NCBI GenBank assembly: GCA_900299255.1
Contig: OMJB01000021.1
Span: forward strand, 1 to 50,184
Direction of reading: 5' to 3'
DNA: 50,184 nt
From: Sphingobacteriales bacterium
GTDB lineage: Bacteria; Bacteroidota; Bacteroidia; Chitinophagales; Chitinophagaceae
How positions within the stretch are numbered: position 1 is the stretch's first letter; every line of letters begins with the position of its first letter. The notes below the pieces were generated by a model. That model was not told the DNA's origin. It ran no database searches and saw nothing but the letters and a program-made list of their open reading frames with translations. Positions 15,882-24,251 of the stretch are shown here, in pieces. The position numbers were made by a program, and so were the translations under genes.

Positions 15882-16024
15882 ATTATACTGTTTTTTGTTG
15901 GTTATGCTCATTAATACCAAAAACCGATTAAGGTAACCCGCCAGTGGCATTATTTATTGTATGAATTCAAGCCAAACCGTTTGAAACCGGGCTATTAACT
16001 CATGAAGAATAGTTGTTTTTTTAC

Positions 16025-16032
16025 TACTTTTG
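16025..16032 (+). promoter_or_regulatory. -7 element of the B12-binding gene
   Basis: TACTTTTG is an exact TAnnTTTG match, 15 bases before the ATG at 16048. It overlaps a TTG (16030) that could be misread as an upstream start, and so supports the ATG. Confidence 0.5.
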
Positions 16033-16047
16033 CCGTCCAATCTGATT

Positions 16048-16473
16048 ATGGATAACAAACCGAGCCGGCCCATACGGGTACTGGTGGCTAAAGTGGGCCT
16101 TGATGGCCACGACAGGGGTGCGAAAGTTGTTGCTGCTTCGCTCCGCGATGCAGGTATGGAGGTTATATACACCGGCCTCCGCCAAACACCCGAAATGGTT
16201 GTGAATACCGCCCTTCAGGAAGATGTGGATGCTATTGGTATCAGCATTCTGAGCGGGGCCCACATGACTGTTTTCCCTAAAGTCATGCAGTTAATGAAAG
16301 AAAAGGGCCTTAATGATGTACTGCTCACCGGCGGCGGTATTATTCCTGATGAAGATATGCAGCAGCTACAGCAAACCGGAGTAGGGAAGTTATTTGCCCC
16401 CAGCGCTCCTACATCCGAAATAGCAGCATACATCTCAGGCTGGGTAAATGAAAACAGAAAACATCTTTTTTAA
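16048..16473 (+). CDS. Free-standing cobalamin-binding subunit (methylmalonyl-CoA mutase C-terminal type)
   Basis: 141 residues. It holds the DxHxxG motif of the base-off/His-on B12 site as D19-G-H21-DRG24 within [14 protein letters not shown], followed by ISILSGAHM and [12 protein letters not shown], the remaining B12-pocket loops. It equals the C-terminal domain of methylmalonyl-CoA mutase as a separate polypeptide, as in IcmB-like and archaeal split mutases. The catalytic TIM-barrel subunit is not in the window. Only 20 bases separate it from the enoyl-CoA hydratase gene, so they are probably co-transcribed. It would work on acyl-CoA carbon-skeleton rearrangement in the cytoplasm; a B12 carrier role is the alternative. 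Confidence 0.88.
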   Translation: MDNKPSRPIRVLVAKVGLDGHDRGAKVVAASLRDAGMEVIYTGLRQTPEMVVNTALQEDVDAIGISILSGAHMTVFPKVMQLMKEKGLNDVLLTGGGIIPDEDMQQLQQTGVGKLFAPSAPTSEIAAYISGWVNENRKHLF

Positions 16474-16493
16474 TATATTTATCTGATCAAAAA

Positions 16494-17297
16494 ATGGACG
16501 CAGTATCAACTCAAACAATGTACAGTACATTACTTACTTCTTTAGAAAACGGCATTTATGTAATTACCATTAATCGCCCCGAAAAAATGAACGCTCTTAA
16601 TAAGGACGTTATTCAGGAACTGGGCGATGCGATAGGCGAAGTATACAATAATCCCAATATCAAAACTGTAATCATAACTGGCGCAGGTGAAAAAGCGTTC
16701 GTTGCCGGTGCTGATATCAGTGAATTTGTTTCACTTGGTAAAAGCGAGGGGTCAATGCTTGCCCGCAAAGGCCAGGAACACCTGTTCGACAGGATTGAAA
16801 ACGCTCCGAAGCCCATTATTGCCGCAGTAAACGGATTCTCACTGGGCGGTGGGTGTGAGCTGGCAATGTCCTGCCATTTCAGAATCGCTTCTGCCAACGC
16901 TAAATTTGGCCAGCCTGAAGTAAATCTTGGCCTGATACCGGGCTACGGTGGCACACAACGGCTCACACAGCTTATTGGTAAAGGAAAGGCCATGGAGATG
17001 ATGATGACCGCCGATATGATAGGAGCTGAGGAAGCCAAATCACTCGGCCTCGTAAACTATGTAACTACACAGGAAGAACTGCTCCATAAGGCAAAGGAAA
17101 TTCTGGCAAAGATCCAGACAAAGGCGCCACTGGCGGTTGCAAATGTGATAGCCTGTGTTAATGATGCTGCAAAATGCGATCCGGAAGGCTTTGAAAAAGA
17201 AATCGAGCGTTTTGGCGACTGTTTTATAACAGAAGACATGAAAGAAGGAACTAATGCGTTCCTTGAAAAAAGAAAACCTGTTTTTAAAGGAAAATAA
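16494..17297 (+). CDS. Enoyl-CoA hydratase/isomerase (crotonase family)
   Basis: 267 residues. It probably hydrates short-chain enoyl-CoA (crotonyl-CoA to 3-hydroxybutyryl-CoA). The oxyanion-hole segments AFVAGADISEF (69-78) and NGFSLGGGCELA (113-124) are present. Both catalytic glutamates of true hydratases are there, E122 and E142 (in GQPEVNLGLIPG), spaced 20 as in rat mitochondrial hydratase, with GYGGTQRL after them. It is the second gene after the B12-binding subunit, suggesting a shared acyl-CoA pathway such as fatty acid, branched amino acid or ethylmalonyl metabolism. The first eight residues before MYSTLL are an extension; an inner start at M9 is possible. Confidence 0.88.
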   Translation: MDAVSTQTMYSTLLTSLENGIYVITINRPEKMNALNKDVIQELGDAIGEVYNNPNIKTVIITGAGEKAFVAGADISEFVSLGKSEGSMLARKGQEHLFDRIENAPKPIIAAVNGFSLGGGCELAMSCHFRIASANAKFGQPEVNLGLIPGYGGTQRLTQLIGKGKAMEMMMTADMIGAEEAKSLGLVNYVTTQEELLHKAKEILAKIQTKAPLAVANVIACVNDAAKCDPEGFEKEIERFGDCFITEDMKEGTNAFLEKRKPVFKGK

Positions 17298-17327
17298 TTT
17301 TACCTTTAACCTTAAATTTTTCTATAC

Positions 17328-18275
17328 ATGCGACTCAGGTATATCCTTAGCTTGTTATTCTTATTGTTCTGTATGGCTTTTTCTGGCACCTCCAACGCGC
17401 AGGATGCATTCAGGGAATATGTGAATCAGGATGGGTGGTCTATTGGCATGCATGTGGGCCTTGCTGACCTTTGGGGTGACATAGGTACCAAATCTATGGT
17501 TACACATTACACCAACAATAAGTATTTTGATAAAGTTGCGGTAATCGGCGGGCTATTTGGTCGCTATTCCATTCATCCGTGCCTGGCAGTAAGGCTTCAG
17601 GCATCTTATGGTACGCTCTATGCAACTGACAAGTGGAATACATCCAATGCTACTTCCGCAACTCTGGTAGGCGATGATGCCTATCAGCGTTATATCCGTG
17701 CGCAGAATGTGAAAGACTACATTTTTGAGGGTACCGTGCTTTTCGAACTGAATTTTATGCGGTTCAATCCAGAGTCGCATAATGCCTCCAAAAAAGGACA
17801 ACCATTCCTGGCACTTGGATTTACGTATTTTCACTTCAACCCATACAGTACAGTCGGCAATTCAAGTGCATGGGTGCCTATTCACGACCTGCATCTGGAG
17901 GGCCAGGGCTGGGGCGACGGGTATCCAAAACAGTACAGTTTGTGGCAGCCTGCCATTCCAATTGCGTTCGGATATAAATGGGATTTAAGCCCACATATCA
18001 ATTTTGGCATCGAATATATGTACCGTTATACATTTACTGATTACCTGGATGGTGTCAGCGGTAAGTATGTTGACCCTTCAGAATACCAGAAACATATGTC
18101 TGCATCAGACGCCGTAATTGCTCAACAGGTTGCTGACAAAGGCTACTATCTGGGGCTGGGCCCAAAGAATACTGCCGGAAACATGAGAGGCAATCCAAGC
18201 ACCAAAGATGCGTACTCAACAATTACATTTACGCTGGCTTACAAAATCAATACCAACACCCGCAGGTGGTGGTAA
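17328..18275 (+). CDS. Outer-membrane beta-barrel protein
   Basis: 315 residues. A signal peptide (about 1-24, ending SNAQ) leads into a chain with regular amphipathic strands: WSIGMHVGLADLWGDIG, GGLFGRYSIHPCLAVRLQASYG, TVLFELNFMRF, FLALGFTYFHF, IPIAFGYKWDL, NFGIEYMYRYTF and a final TITFTLAYKI. The WGDIG near the start and the RYSIHP strand resemble the DUF6089-type barrels of Bacteroidota. No ligand-binding motif is visible. It has its own near-match -7 element (TACCTTTA) 23 bases before the start, although only 30 bases separate it from the hydratase gene, and a strong terminator follows. Confidence 0.7.
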   Translation: MRLRYILSLLFLLFCMAFSGTSNAQDAFREYVNQDGWSIGMHVGLADLWGDIGTKSMVTHYTNNKYFDKVAVIGGLFGRYSIHPCLAVRLQASYGTLYATDKWNTSNATSATLVGDDAYQRYIRAQNVKDYIFEGTVLFELNFMRFNPESHNASKKGQPFLALGFTYFHFNPYSTVGNSSAWVPIHDLHLEGQGWGDGYPKQYSLWQPAIPIAFGYKWDLSPHINFGIEYMYRYTFTDYLDGVSGKYVDPSEYQKHMSASDAVIAQQVADKGYYLGLGPKNTAGNMRGNPSTKDAYSTITFTLAYKINTNTRRWW

Positions 18276-18292
18276 TTACGATACTGCAAAAT

Positions 18293-18322
18293 AAAAAACC
18301 GCCCATCCGGGGCGGTTTTTTT
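18293..18322. terminator. Bidirectional terminator
   Basis: AAAAAACCGCCC (18293-18304) pairs with GGGCGGTTTTTT (18310-18321) over a 5-base loop, with T tracts on both strands. It ends the outer-membrane gene and the convergent adenosyltransferase gene. Confidence 0.92.
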
Positions 18323-18325
18323 ATT

Positions 18326-18883
18326 TTATATCCTGGCTCGCCAAGGCACCTCTGCCGCATTATTTATATGCCCGATATACCTGGCCAACACGAACAAATA
18401 ATCTGATAGCCTGTTCAGATAAATGATCACCAGCGGCGGCACTTCTTCACCCTGATCGTTCATGCCTGCACATATACGCTCTGCCCTGCGGCACACACAC
18501 CTGGCCACATGGCAGGCCGATGATGCGGCATTGCCACCCGGCAATATGAACGAGCGCATCTCTGGCAGCACTTCATTCATCTTATCTATTTGCTGCTCCA
18601 GCCACACCACGTCCGTATCATGCAGGTCCGGCAGTTTTATCTTCACATCCTTGCCCGGATCAGTTGCCAGTACAGACCCTATCGTAAACAGCCTGTCCTG
18701 CACTTCACGCAAAGATTCCGTTATGCCGGCATTGCCGCACATATCGCTCACCATGCCCAGGTAAGAATTCAGCTCATCCACAGTGCCGTAGCTTTCTATG
18801 CGTATGTGGTGCTTTGGTACACGCGTGCCACCAATCAGGCTGGTAGCACCTTTATCTCCTGTCTTTGTGTATATCTTGAACAT
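18326..18883 (-). CDS. Cob(I)alamin adenosyltransferase, PduO/MMAB type
   Basis: 185 residues. It moves the adenosyl group of ATP to cob(I)alamin, making the coenzyme used by methylmalonyl-CoA mutase. Family motifs are YTKTGDKGATSLIGGTRV (5-22), which binds ATP phosphates, RIESYGTVDELNSYLG (28-43), LPGGNAASSACHVARCVCRRAER (read in two parts, with the ARxxxRRAER core) and YLNRLSDYLFVLARY at the end. Its partner enzyme may include the free-standing B12-binding subunit 2 kb away. AGGAGG lies 18 bases upstream, too far to be a clear ribosome site. Confidence 0.93.
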   Translation of the reverse strand: MFKIYTKTGDKGATSLIGGTRVPKHHIRIESYGTVDELNSYLGMVSDMCGNAGITESLREVQDRLFTIGSVLATDPGKDVKIKLPDLHDTDVVWLEQQIDKMNEVLPEMRSFILPGGNAASSACHVARCVCRRAERICAGMNDQGEEVPPLVIIYLNRLSDYLFVLARYIGHINNAAEVPWRARI

Positions 18884-18928
18884 ATTGTTGTAATGAACCT
18901 CCTATGTATAAAGTGCGGCATTCAAATT

Positions 18929-19636
18929 TTACTTAGCAGCCGTCAAAACAGGCAGCTGTTTGGCATCAGTTTCTACCAGGCCATCTTTTATACGTATCAC
19001 CCTGTGGGTGTATCTGGCTATATCCTCCTCGTGTGTTACCAGCACTACGGTATTGCCCTGCTCATGTATTTTACTGAACAGGTCCATGATCTCTACAGAT
19101 GTTTTACTATCCAGGTTGCCGGTAGGCTCATCGGCCAGCAGCAGAGATGGGTTGTTAATCAGTGCCCTGGCAATTGCCACCCTCTGGCTCTGCCCACCCG
19201 ATAACTCATTGGGCTTGTGGTGTGCACGTTCTGCCAGCCCCACTTTGTTCAGCATAGCCCGAGCACGCTCTTCACGCTCCTTCTTGCCTGCGCCTGCATA
19301 TATGAGCGGCAGTGCCACATTCTCCCATGCTGTGAGCCTTGGCAGCAGGTTAAACTGCTGAAACACAAATCCTATTTCTATGTTCCGCACATCAGCCAGC
19401 TGGTCGTCTTCCATATTGCTCACATCCTTATCATTAAGAATGTACTTGCCTCCGCTGGGCGTATCCAGGCAGCCCAGTATGTTCATCAGTGTAGATTTAC
19501 CGGATCCCGAAGGCCCCATAAGCGCCACATATTCGTTCTGATTAATGACCAGGTTGATACCTTTCAGCACAGGCAGTTCCTGCCTTCCCAGAAAATAGCT
19601 TTTCTTAATGTCATTGAGCCGGATAACCTCTTTCAT
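18929..19636 (-). CDS. ABC transporter ATP-binding protein, MacB/LolD type
   Basis: 235 residues, an ATPase without membrane domain. Walker [10 protein letters not shown] (41-49), the Q loop [11 protein letters not shown], the signature LSGGQSQRV (145-153, with serine where QQQ is usual), Walker [13 protein letters not shown] and the switch histidine in LVTHEEDI are all intact. The [11 protein letters not shown] segment and the PTGNLDS loop are typical of the MacB/LolD/FtsE branch, which drives FtsX-like permeases in mechanotransmission, lipoprotein release or efflux. No FtsX-like permease lies in the window, so the partner is encoded elsewhere. Confidence 0.9.
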   Translation of the reverse strand: MKEVIRLNDIKKSYFLGRQELPVLKGINLVINQNEYVALMGPSGSGKSTLMNILGCLDTPSGGKYILNDKDVSNMEDDQLADVRNIEIGFVFQQFNLLPRLTAWENVALPLIYAGAGKKEREERARAMLNKVGLAERAHHKPNELSGGQSQRVAIARALINNPSLLLADEPTGNLDSKTSVEIMDLFSKIHEQGNTVVLVTHEEDIARYTHRVIRIKDGLVETDAKQLPVLTAAK

Positions 19637-19721
19637 GCAATGTTAAATCAGTAGTAAACAAGCCTTAATAGGCCATAATTATAACCTGATTTTCAAAAAT
19701 ACGCATAATTTCACCTTTTAT

Positions 19722-20534
19722 ATGCTTTGTTTCCCAAATTGTAAGATCAATATAGGTTTATACATCACCCGCAAAAGGGAAGATGGTTACCATGATATTG
19801 AAACAGTTTTTTATCCTGTGCAGGTGCGGGATGTTCTGGAAATTGTGCCGGCTGAAAAAGACGATATGCATATCAGCGGGCTCAGTGTTTCGGGCAACCT
19901 CAATGACAATCTGGTGTGGAAGGCGCTGCAACTGCTCAGGCCAGTTTACCCGGATAAAATAACGCCCATTGATATGTACCTGCACAAAGTAATACCTATG
20001 GGAGCGGGCCTGGGTGGTGGCTCGGCCGATGGTGCATTTATGTTGCAGTTGCTGAGTAACTATTTCAAACTCGGGCTATCCAGGGAACAACTGGCGCACT
20101 ATGCGCTGCAACTAGGCAGTGATTGCCCGTTCTTTATTTATAATACACCGCAGTTTGCAAGTGGCAGAGGCGAAAAACTGAGTGAGGTTTCGCTCGACCT
20201 CTCAGCGTACAGCCTGCAGTTAATCTGCCCTGAAGTGCACCTATCTACCGCGCAGGCTTTTTCTACCATACGCCCGAAGGCGGCGCCCATTGATCTGAAT
20301 CTGCTACCAACCATACCGGTTGAACAATGGAAAGATAAAGTGAGCAATGACTTTGAACAACCGGTTTTTGAAAAACACCCGGTGCTGTCCGAAATCAAAA
20401 AACAGTTGTGCGGTCAGGGTGCTGTTTACGCTTCTATGAGCGGCAGCGGTTCGTCCGTATACGGTATCTTCCCGAAAGGAATCAAGGCTGCCATACAGGT
20501 GGATGCGGCATTTAAAGAGTTTTTTGCAGCGTAA
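19722..20534 (+). CDS. ispE: 4-diphosphocytidyl-2-C-methyl-D-erythritol kinase
   Basis: 270 residues, GHMP-kinase fold. It phosphorylates CDP-methylerythritol in the MEP route to isoprenoids. PNCKINIGLYI carries the catalytic lysine K8, REDGYHDIETVF the substrate motif, and MGAGLGGGSADGAF (93-106) the ATP-binding glycine loop with D103. The C-terminal SMSGSGSSVYGIF is the third GHMP motif. It follows the divergent ABC gene and is 31 bases upstream of the flavin oxidoreductase gene, so those two are probably co-transcribed. Confidence 0.95.
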   Translation: MLCFPNCKINIGLYITRKREDGYHDIETVFYPVQVRDVLEIVPAEKDDMHISGLSVSGNLNDNLVWKALQLLRPVYPDKITPIDMYLHKVIPMGAGLGGGSADGAFMLQLLSNYFKLGLSREQLAHYALQLGSDCPFFIYNTPQFASGRGEKLSEVSLDLSAYSLQLICPEVHLSTAQAFSTIRPKAAPIDLNLLPTIPVEQWKDKVSNDFEQPVFEKHPVLSEIKKQLCGQGAVYASMSGSGSSVYGIFPKGIKAAIQVDAAFKEFFAA

Positions 20535-20565
20535 AAATTTGAAGTGAACAATTGAATCAGAATGT

Positions 20566-21603
20566 ATGGAATTAGGTTTAAGCACTTTCGGAGAGATTCC
20601 TATAGAACATTTATCAGGCAATGCGGTCAACTCGCACCGCCGGATCGGGCAGCTGATGCAGGAAGCAGAGATGGCCGATGAGCTCGGGCTGGATGTCTTT
20701 GCACTTGGCGAACATCACCGCCCCGACTTTGTGATATCTGCACCTGAAGTAGTACTGGCGGGTATTGCCGCTGTTACAAAGCGTATCAGGCTTTCATCAG
20801 CTGTAACTGTTCTCTCATCTGCCGACCCTGTGCGGGTATTTCAGAATTTTGCCTCGCTCGATCTATTGTCAGGCGGCAGGGCAGAGATCATGGCTGGCAG
20901 AGGCTCGTTTATAGAGTCATTCCCGCTGTTTGGTTACGAACTCGATGACTATGACAAACTGTTTACAGAAAAGCTGGGCTTGTTGATGAAAATCAACGAA
21001 TCTGAGTTGGTTTCATGGAGTGGCACGCACCGTGCCCCAATCAAAAATCTGGGTGTGTACCCCAGTCCTTTTCAGGAGCAATTGCCTATATGGATAGCCG
21101 TGGGTGGCACCCCGGCATCGGTAGTCAGGGCAGGCAAGCTAAACCTACCGCTCACTATTGCTATTCTTGGCGGGCAGCCCGTGCAGTTCCTGCCGCTGAT
21201 AAAACTATACCGCGAGTCGGCTGCAAAAGCCGGGCATGATGCGGCAAAACTGCAATTTGCTGTTAACCAGCATATGTATGTAGCCGAAAACTCACAGCAG
21301 GCCGCAGATAAATTCTGGCCGGTATACAGTAAAATGATGAACCGGATAGGAAAAGAAAGAGGCTGGGCACCCATTACCAGGGAACAGTTTGAATACATGA
21401 GAATGCCTAACGGATCTCTTATGGTAGGCAACCCTGAAGAGGTGGCTGAAAAAATCATCAGCGAACACCGGATTTTTGGCAACACCCGTTTCCTGGCTCA
21501 GATAATAGCAGGAGACATTCCCCACGATAAAATACTTTCGTCTATCAGATTGTTTGCGGCAGAGGTGGCTCCACTGGTTAGAAAAGCGATTGGTAAGAGC
21601 TGA
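20566..21603 (+). CDS. LLM-class flavin-dependent oxidoreductase
   Basis: 345 residues, luciferase-like TIM barrel. MELGLSTFGEIP, FALGEHHRPDFVISAPEVVLAGIAA, IRLSSAVTVLSSADPVRV, FASLDLLSGGRAEIMAGRGSF and WIAVGGTPASVVRAG are the FMN- and substrate-pocket segments of the bacterial luciferase family. The absence of a lux partner subunit and the length near 340 residues fit the single-component, YhbW-like members. Actual substrate unknown. The last 50 bases overlap an alternative upstream reading of the small gene that follows, but that gene most likely starts after this one ends. Confidence 0.85.
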   Translation: MELGLSTFGEIPIEHLSGNAVNSHRRIGQLMQEAEMADELGLDVFALGEHHRPDFVISAPEVVLAGIAAVTKRIRLSSAVTVLSSADPVRVFQNFASLDLLSGGRAEIMAGRGSFIESFPLFGYELDDYDKLFTEKLGLLMKINESELVSWSGTHRAPIKNLGVYPSPFQEQLPIWIAVGGTPASVVRAGKLNLPLTIAILGGQPVQFLPLIKLYRESAAKAGHDAAKLQFAVNQHMYVAENSQQAADKFWPVYSKMMNRIGKERGWAPITREQFEYMRMPNGSLMVGNPEEVAEKIISEHRIFGNTRFLAQIIAGDIPHDKILSSIRLFAAEVAPLVRKAIGKS

Positions 21604-21631
21604 GTTTTGGATTTTATATTACATTCGTTCT

Positions 21632-21952
21632 GTGAAACTTTTCACCTTCTTATTCTCTATATACCTGCTGCTCCTCACTGCAGTGCCCTGCTGTGCGTTT
21701 GACAATTGTGAAAGCGGCACAGTGAATACTACAGAAAACACGAGGAAAGAAAATATGCCGGATAAAGAAAAAGGCTGCAACAACTGCTCACCGTTTTTCA
21801 ATTGTCATTGCTGTGCCGGTTTTATAATACAGGAGCGGTTTTCAATCAACGAAATAGTTCCTGATTACATTGACAAACAATTCGGCCCAAGCAACCTGAA
21901 TTACCTACAGGATTATACTTCATTGTACTGGCATCCTCCACGGATCTCGTGA
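21632..21952 (+). CDS. Cys-rich exported small protein (DUF6660-like)
   Basis: 106 residues from GTG 21632; an in-frame ATG at 21554 would run 26 residues earlier through the oxidoreductase gene and precede the signal peptide. KLFTFLFSIYLLLLTAVPCC is an N-terminal signal or anchor. The exported part has a cysteine pattern C-C-AFDNC, then KGCNNCSPFFNCHCCAGF, eight to nine cysteines in about 70 residues. The NCSPFF-CxC-GF block is as I recall the DUF6660 proteins of Bacteroidota, which often precede TonB-dependent receptor genes, but this is from memory. Metal binding, possibly copper, is inferred. It lies 60 bases before the receptor gene. Confidence 0.65.
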   Translation: MKLFTFLFSIYLLLLTAVPCCAFDNCESGTVNTTENTRKENMPDKEKGCNNCSPFFNCHCCAGFIIQERFSINEIVPDYIDKQFGPSNLNYLQDYTSLYWHPPRIS

Positions 21953-22012
21953 TTCAAATGTCGAAATTTTTCCGGTTTTTTTCCTTCAAACAACTTCATT
22001 CAATCAATAATA

Positions 22013-24190
22013 ATGAGAGTCATAATTTTTTTGGCAGTGGCCGTTCTGGCCATGCCATGCGCTCATGCGCAATATACCTTTGTTGCAAAAATCAAAGATA
22101 AATCCACACTACAGGGAATTCCGGGTGCTACAGCCAGCGTGCCCGGTACCGGAATCGGCAATGCCGCCGATGAAAACGGGGTGGCCGTACTAACTGGATT
22201 AACACAATCAAAATTGCTGATTCGTTTTTCGGCATTGGGCTATAGCCAGGTTCAGGACAGTTTTGCAGCTTCTGCGTCAATAACAGATACACCCACTGTG
22301 TTTATGGAGGCCGATGAAATGGAAGAAGTGCATGTAAGCACCACACGCAGCTCACGTACCATTCAGGATATCCCCACCCGCATAGAAACCATAGGCGGCG
22401 AAGAGGTGGAAGAAAAAGCCAATATGAAACCGGGAGACATCAGAATGATGCTCGGCGAGAGTACGGGCATTCAGGTGCTGCAAACCTCGGCCACAACCGG
22501 CAACGCCTCCATCCGCATACAGGGCATGGACGGCCGGTATACACAGATACTCAAAGACGGCTTCCCGCTATACTCCGGCTTCTCTTCCGGCCTCGGCCTG
22601 TTGCAAACACCGCCACTGGACCTGAAACAGGTAGAAATTTTGAAAGGGTCCTCCTCAACTCTGTACGGCGGTGGCGCCATTGCCGGACTTGTCAATCTGA
22701 TTTCAAAAAAGCCTGCAAAAGAAAGGGAACTGCGCTTTCTTATAAATACCACATCTGCCGGCGGGCTCGACCTGAATGGATTTTTTGGCCAGCGGTTCGG
22801 AAAAACCGGCCTTACGGCCTATGTTGCCAGAAACAGCAGTGCAGCTTATGACCCTGCCGGTATCGGCTTGTCTGCCATTCCCGAATTCGAACGTTATACC
22901 GTTAATCCAAGGCTGTTCTATTACCTCAATGATCATATAGATGTAATACTGGGCGTCAATGCTTCCAGCGAGAACCGAACAGGCGGAGATATGCAGTATA
23001 TAAAAGGCCTCGGAGACAGCACCCATGCTTATTTCGAAAAAAATATTTCTCAACGGATCAGCAGCCAGGCAGAAATAAAAGTCCGGTTAAATGAAAAAAG
23101 CCGGTTTTCAGTTAAGAACAGCGTAGATCATTTTGACAGAGTCATTCAAACACCCGGATACACGTTTGATGGCACACAAATGGCGATATTCACAGAGGCT
23201 AATTTCACAAAGGAAAACAACGGTAGCGAGTACATCCTGGGTGCAAACCTGTTTACTGATCAGTTTAAAGAAAATAAAACCAGCCCCGGCAACGACCGAA
23301 GTTACAGGCAAACAACCATTGGCGTCTTTGCCCAAAACACATGGGACATCAGTAAATTGTTCTCGCTGGAAAGCGGATTGCGCGGAGATTATGTTTTGGA
23401 ATACGGAGCTGCAATATTGCCAAGGCTGTCTTTGCTGTACAAAGCAACGGACAAACTATCTTCCAGACTCATCGGTGGAATCGGCTACAAAACACCCTCT
23501 GTTTTTTCGGAAGAAAGCGAACGCATTCAATACAGGAATGTGGCAGCCGTTACACCGGATTCAAACAAACTCGAAAAAAGCTATGGGGGCAACTGGGATG
23601 TAAACTATAGAACACTGCTCTTTGATAACAAGATCACTTTTTCGGTCAATCAATTGTTTTTCTACACCTATCTGGATAACCCTTTGATGCTTGGATCGCC
23701 GGCTCCCGGTCAGTATCGTTTTAAGAATATAGATGGTCATATTGATGCACAGGGATCCGAAACAAACATAAAGATTGGACTGGGGCACTTTAAGCTGTTT
23801 TTGGGATATACCTATACACATACCCATGTTCATACCGCTGCTTCCATTCAGGAAACTACGCTGACCCCTGCACATCATACTAATTCTGTTCTGATGTTTG
23901 AAATAGAAGGCAAATGGAAACTTGGCCTGGAAGGTTATTACTATAGCAGCCAGAAACTGAGCGACGGCACCACGGACCGTGACTATTGGTTATGTGGTTT
24001 CATGGCCGAAAAAATATGGAAAAGATTCTCCCTGTTTGTAAATTTTGAGAATTTTCTGGATAACAGGCAGTCGCGGTTTGGCAGTATCTACACCGGCAGT
24101 ATTACCTCACCGGTTTTCAGGGATATTTATGCACCGCTCGATGGTTTTGTGGTAAATGGGGGCTTAAAACTCAATCTCTCAGCAAAATAG
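22013..24190 (+). CDS. TonB-dependent outer-membrane receptor
   Basis: 725 residues. Signal peptide (about 1-20, ending AHAQ), then a carboxypeptidase-like beta domain (about 21-100, ending VFMEADEMEEVHVS), then the plug domain (about 105-230: IQDIPTRIETIGGEEVEEK, IRIQGMDGRYTQILKDGFP, QVEILKGSSSTLYGGGAIAGLVNLISKKP). The 22-strand barrel follows, ending in FRDIYAPLDGFVVNGGLKLNLSAK with an aromatic-poor last strand. It imports a ligand across the outer membrane using TonB energy. No SusD partner is present, so glycan uptake is unlikely. The Cys-rich small gene next to it suggests a metal or metal chelate as substrate, which is an inference only. Confidence 0.92.
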   Translation: MRVIIFLAVAVLAMPCAHAQYTFVAKIKDKSTLQGIPGATASVPGTGIGNAADENGVAVLTGLTQSKLLIRFSALGYSQVQDSFAASASITDTPTVFMEADEMEEVHVSTTRSSRTIQDIPTRIETIGGEEVEEKANMKPGDIRMMLGESTGIQVLQTSATTGNASIRIQGMDGRYTQILKDGFPLYSGFSSGLGLLQTPPLDLKQVEILKGSSSTLYGGGAIAGLVNLISKKPAKERELRFLINTTSAGGLDLNGFFGQRFGKTGLTAYVARNSSAAYDPAGIGLSAIPEFERYTVNPRLFYYLNDHIDVILGVNASSENRTGGDMQYIKGLGDSTHAYFEKNISQRISSQAEIKVRLNEKSRFSVKNSVDHFDRVIQTPGYTFDGTQMAIFTEANFTKENNGSEYILGANLFTDQFKENKTSPGNDRSYRQTTIGVFAQNTWDISKLFSLESGLRGDYVLEYGAAILPRLSLLYKATDKLSSRLIGGIGYKTPSVFSEESERIQYRNVAAVTPDSNKLEKSYGGNWDVNYRTLLFDNKITFSVNQLFFYTYLDNPLMLGSPAPGQYRFKNIDGHIDAQGSETNIKIGLGHFKLFLGYTYTHTHVHTAASIQETTLTPAHHTNSVLMFEIEGKWKLGLEGYYYSSQKLSDGTTDRDYWLCGFMAEKIWKRFSLFVNFENFLDNRQSRFGSIYTGSITSPVFRDIYAPLDGFVVNGGLKLNLSAK

Positions 24191-24251
24191 GCCAAATGTT
24201 TGTTTTTTGTTCGTTGTTGTTTTTATAATTTTATAACCCGCTAAAGAATTT

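Noticed and set aside
18884-18928. AGGAGG upstream of the adenosyltransferase as a ribosome-binding site
   Set aside because: It lies about 18 bases before the start codon, too far for normal pairing, and other genes here show no such site.
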